Shown here piece after piece: positions 63,632 to 64,000 of a stretch of DNA of 64,000 nt (its first letter is position 1; each line of letters opens with the position of its first letter). The position numbers and the translations under genes are program-made. Source of the DNA: Oligoflexia bacterium (GTDB lineage: Bacteria > Bdellovibrionota > Bdellovibrionia > JABDDW01); NCBI GenBank assembly GCA_034439615.1, contig JAWXAT010000034.1:41247-105246 (forward strand), written 5' to 3'. Under the pieces are notes generated by a model that saw nothing but the letters and a program-made list of their open reading frames with translations, was not told the origin of the DNA and did no database searches.

Positions 63632-64000
63632 TAAGTACTGATCCCTAATTCTGAATCACTTAAAATATCTAAAACGGCTTTTTTCACAGCTTGTGCAGAA
63701 TCAAGTTTTGGTTTAAAACCCAAATTTTGAAGTTTTGTTCCATCAAGATAAACTCTTGCAACATCCCCTGGCCATCCGCGAGAACCGCCCGTGTATTTGA
63801 TTGTACTTGTGAGTTTCATCCCATCAATAACGAGCTCAGCGATTTTAGCAACAGAGCAAATTCCATCACTGCTGAGATTAAAAAGATTCACCTCTTGATG
63901 TGAATTGGTAAGTCCAAAAATCATTCCGTCAAGACAATCATCAACATGGAGATAACTTTTAGATTGTTTTCCATCACCCAAAACTTCTAACAGTTTATAG
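63631..64000 (-). CDS. NAD-dependent epimerase/dehydratase, C-terminal part (partial)
   Basis: The gene continues past the right edge. The visible 122 residues include SKSYLHVDDCLDGMIFGL, VNLFNLSSDGICSV and GWPGDVARVYLDGTKLQNLGFKP, typical of the substrate-binding end of extended SDR sugar epimerases. It heads the heptose operon and could be a GDP-heptose modifying enzyme. The catalytic Tyr/Lys lie outside the window. Confidence 0.85.
   Translation of the reverse strand, partial: YKLLEVLGDGKQSKSYLHVDDCLDGMIFGLTNSHQEVNLFNLSSDGICSVAKIAELVIDGMKLTSTIKYTGGSRGWPGDVARVYLDGTKLQNLGFKPKLDSAQAVKKAVLDILSDSELGIST

Overview
The window is AT-rich, densely packed bacterial DNA. Short intergenic gaps, many 1-4 nt start/stop overlaps, a large share of signal-peptide and lipoprotein genes, a recurring Asn-Cys-Gly lipoprotein start, and a mix of AmpG, PutA, polyphosphate kinase, 2-oxoacid:ferredoxin oxidoreductase, M1 and gingipain-type peptidases suggest a free-living or predatory member of the Bdellovibrionota or a related delta-type lineage. 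This placement is an inference from gene content; no rRNA or marker phylogeny is available here.

Layout. 0-11 kb: end of an unknown gene, AmpG-like transporter, SrkA-like kinase, FAD-linked oxidase, SerA, a divergent AMP-ligase, a thioredoxin/TPR protein and Ppk1. 11-19 kb: methyltransferase, unknown protein, TPR protein, KorA/KorB, a membrane class III adenylate cyclase and a second methyltransferase. 19-24.5 kb (minus): FN3-like/beta-barrel protein, FecR/FN3 protein, Hsp33, LemA. 24.5-35 kb (plus): SthA, a cluster of three Asn-Cys-Gly putative lipoproteins (two with VWA MIDAS motifs) plus a Cys-rich secreted protein, a SixA-like phosphatase, an FAH-family enzyme and PutA. 35-47 kb: secreted or membrane unknowns, M1 aminopeptidase, a sensor kinase that has lost its catalytic motifs, a C25 peptidase and several lipoproteins. 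47-54 kb: an HNH gene broken by one stop codon, then a decayed-looking chemotaxis cluster: 5'-truncated MCP, CheB-like relic, CheD(dead)-CheB fusion, PilZ protein, and an OmpR-type regulator lacking the phospho-acceptor Asp. 54-57 kb: glycoside-hydrolase-like lipoprotein, a RAYT transposase element with perfect 21-bp inverted repeats, and tRNA-Arg(TCG). 57-64 kb: RDD protein, NYN protein, pseudouridine synthase/methyltransferase fusion, then a minus-strand operon with QueF and a GDP-heptose-type sugar pathway (SIS isomerase, GHMP kinase, nucleotidyltransferase, epimerase running off the edge).

How the genes fit together. PutA, SerA, KorAB, SthA and the peptidases fit a cell living on amino acids and protein. 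AmpG fits recycling of peptidoglycan fragments. The heptose genes feed a surface polysaccharide or glycoprotein. The most unusual material is the set of signalling proteins that keep their fold but have lost catalytic residues (40-41.6 kb and 48.8-53.6 kb), the Asn-Cys-Gly/VWA cluster, the repeat-built signal peptide at 46.3 kb, and the small transposon abutting a tRNA.
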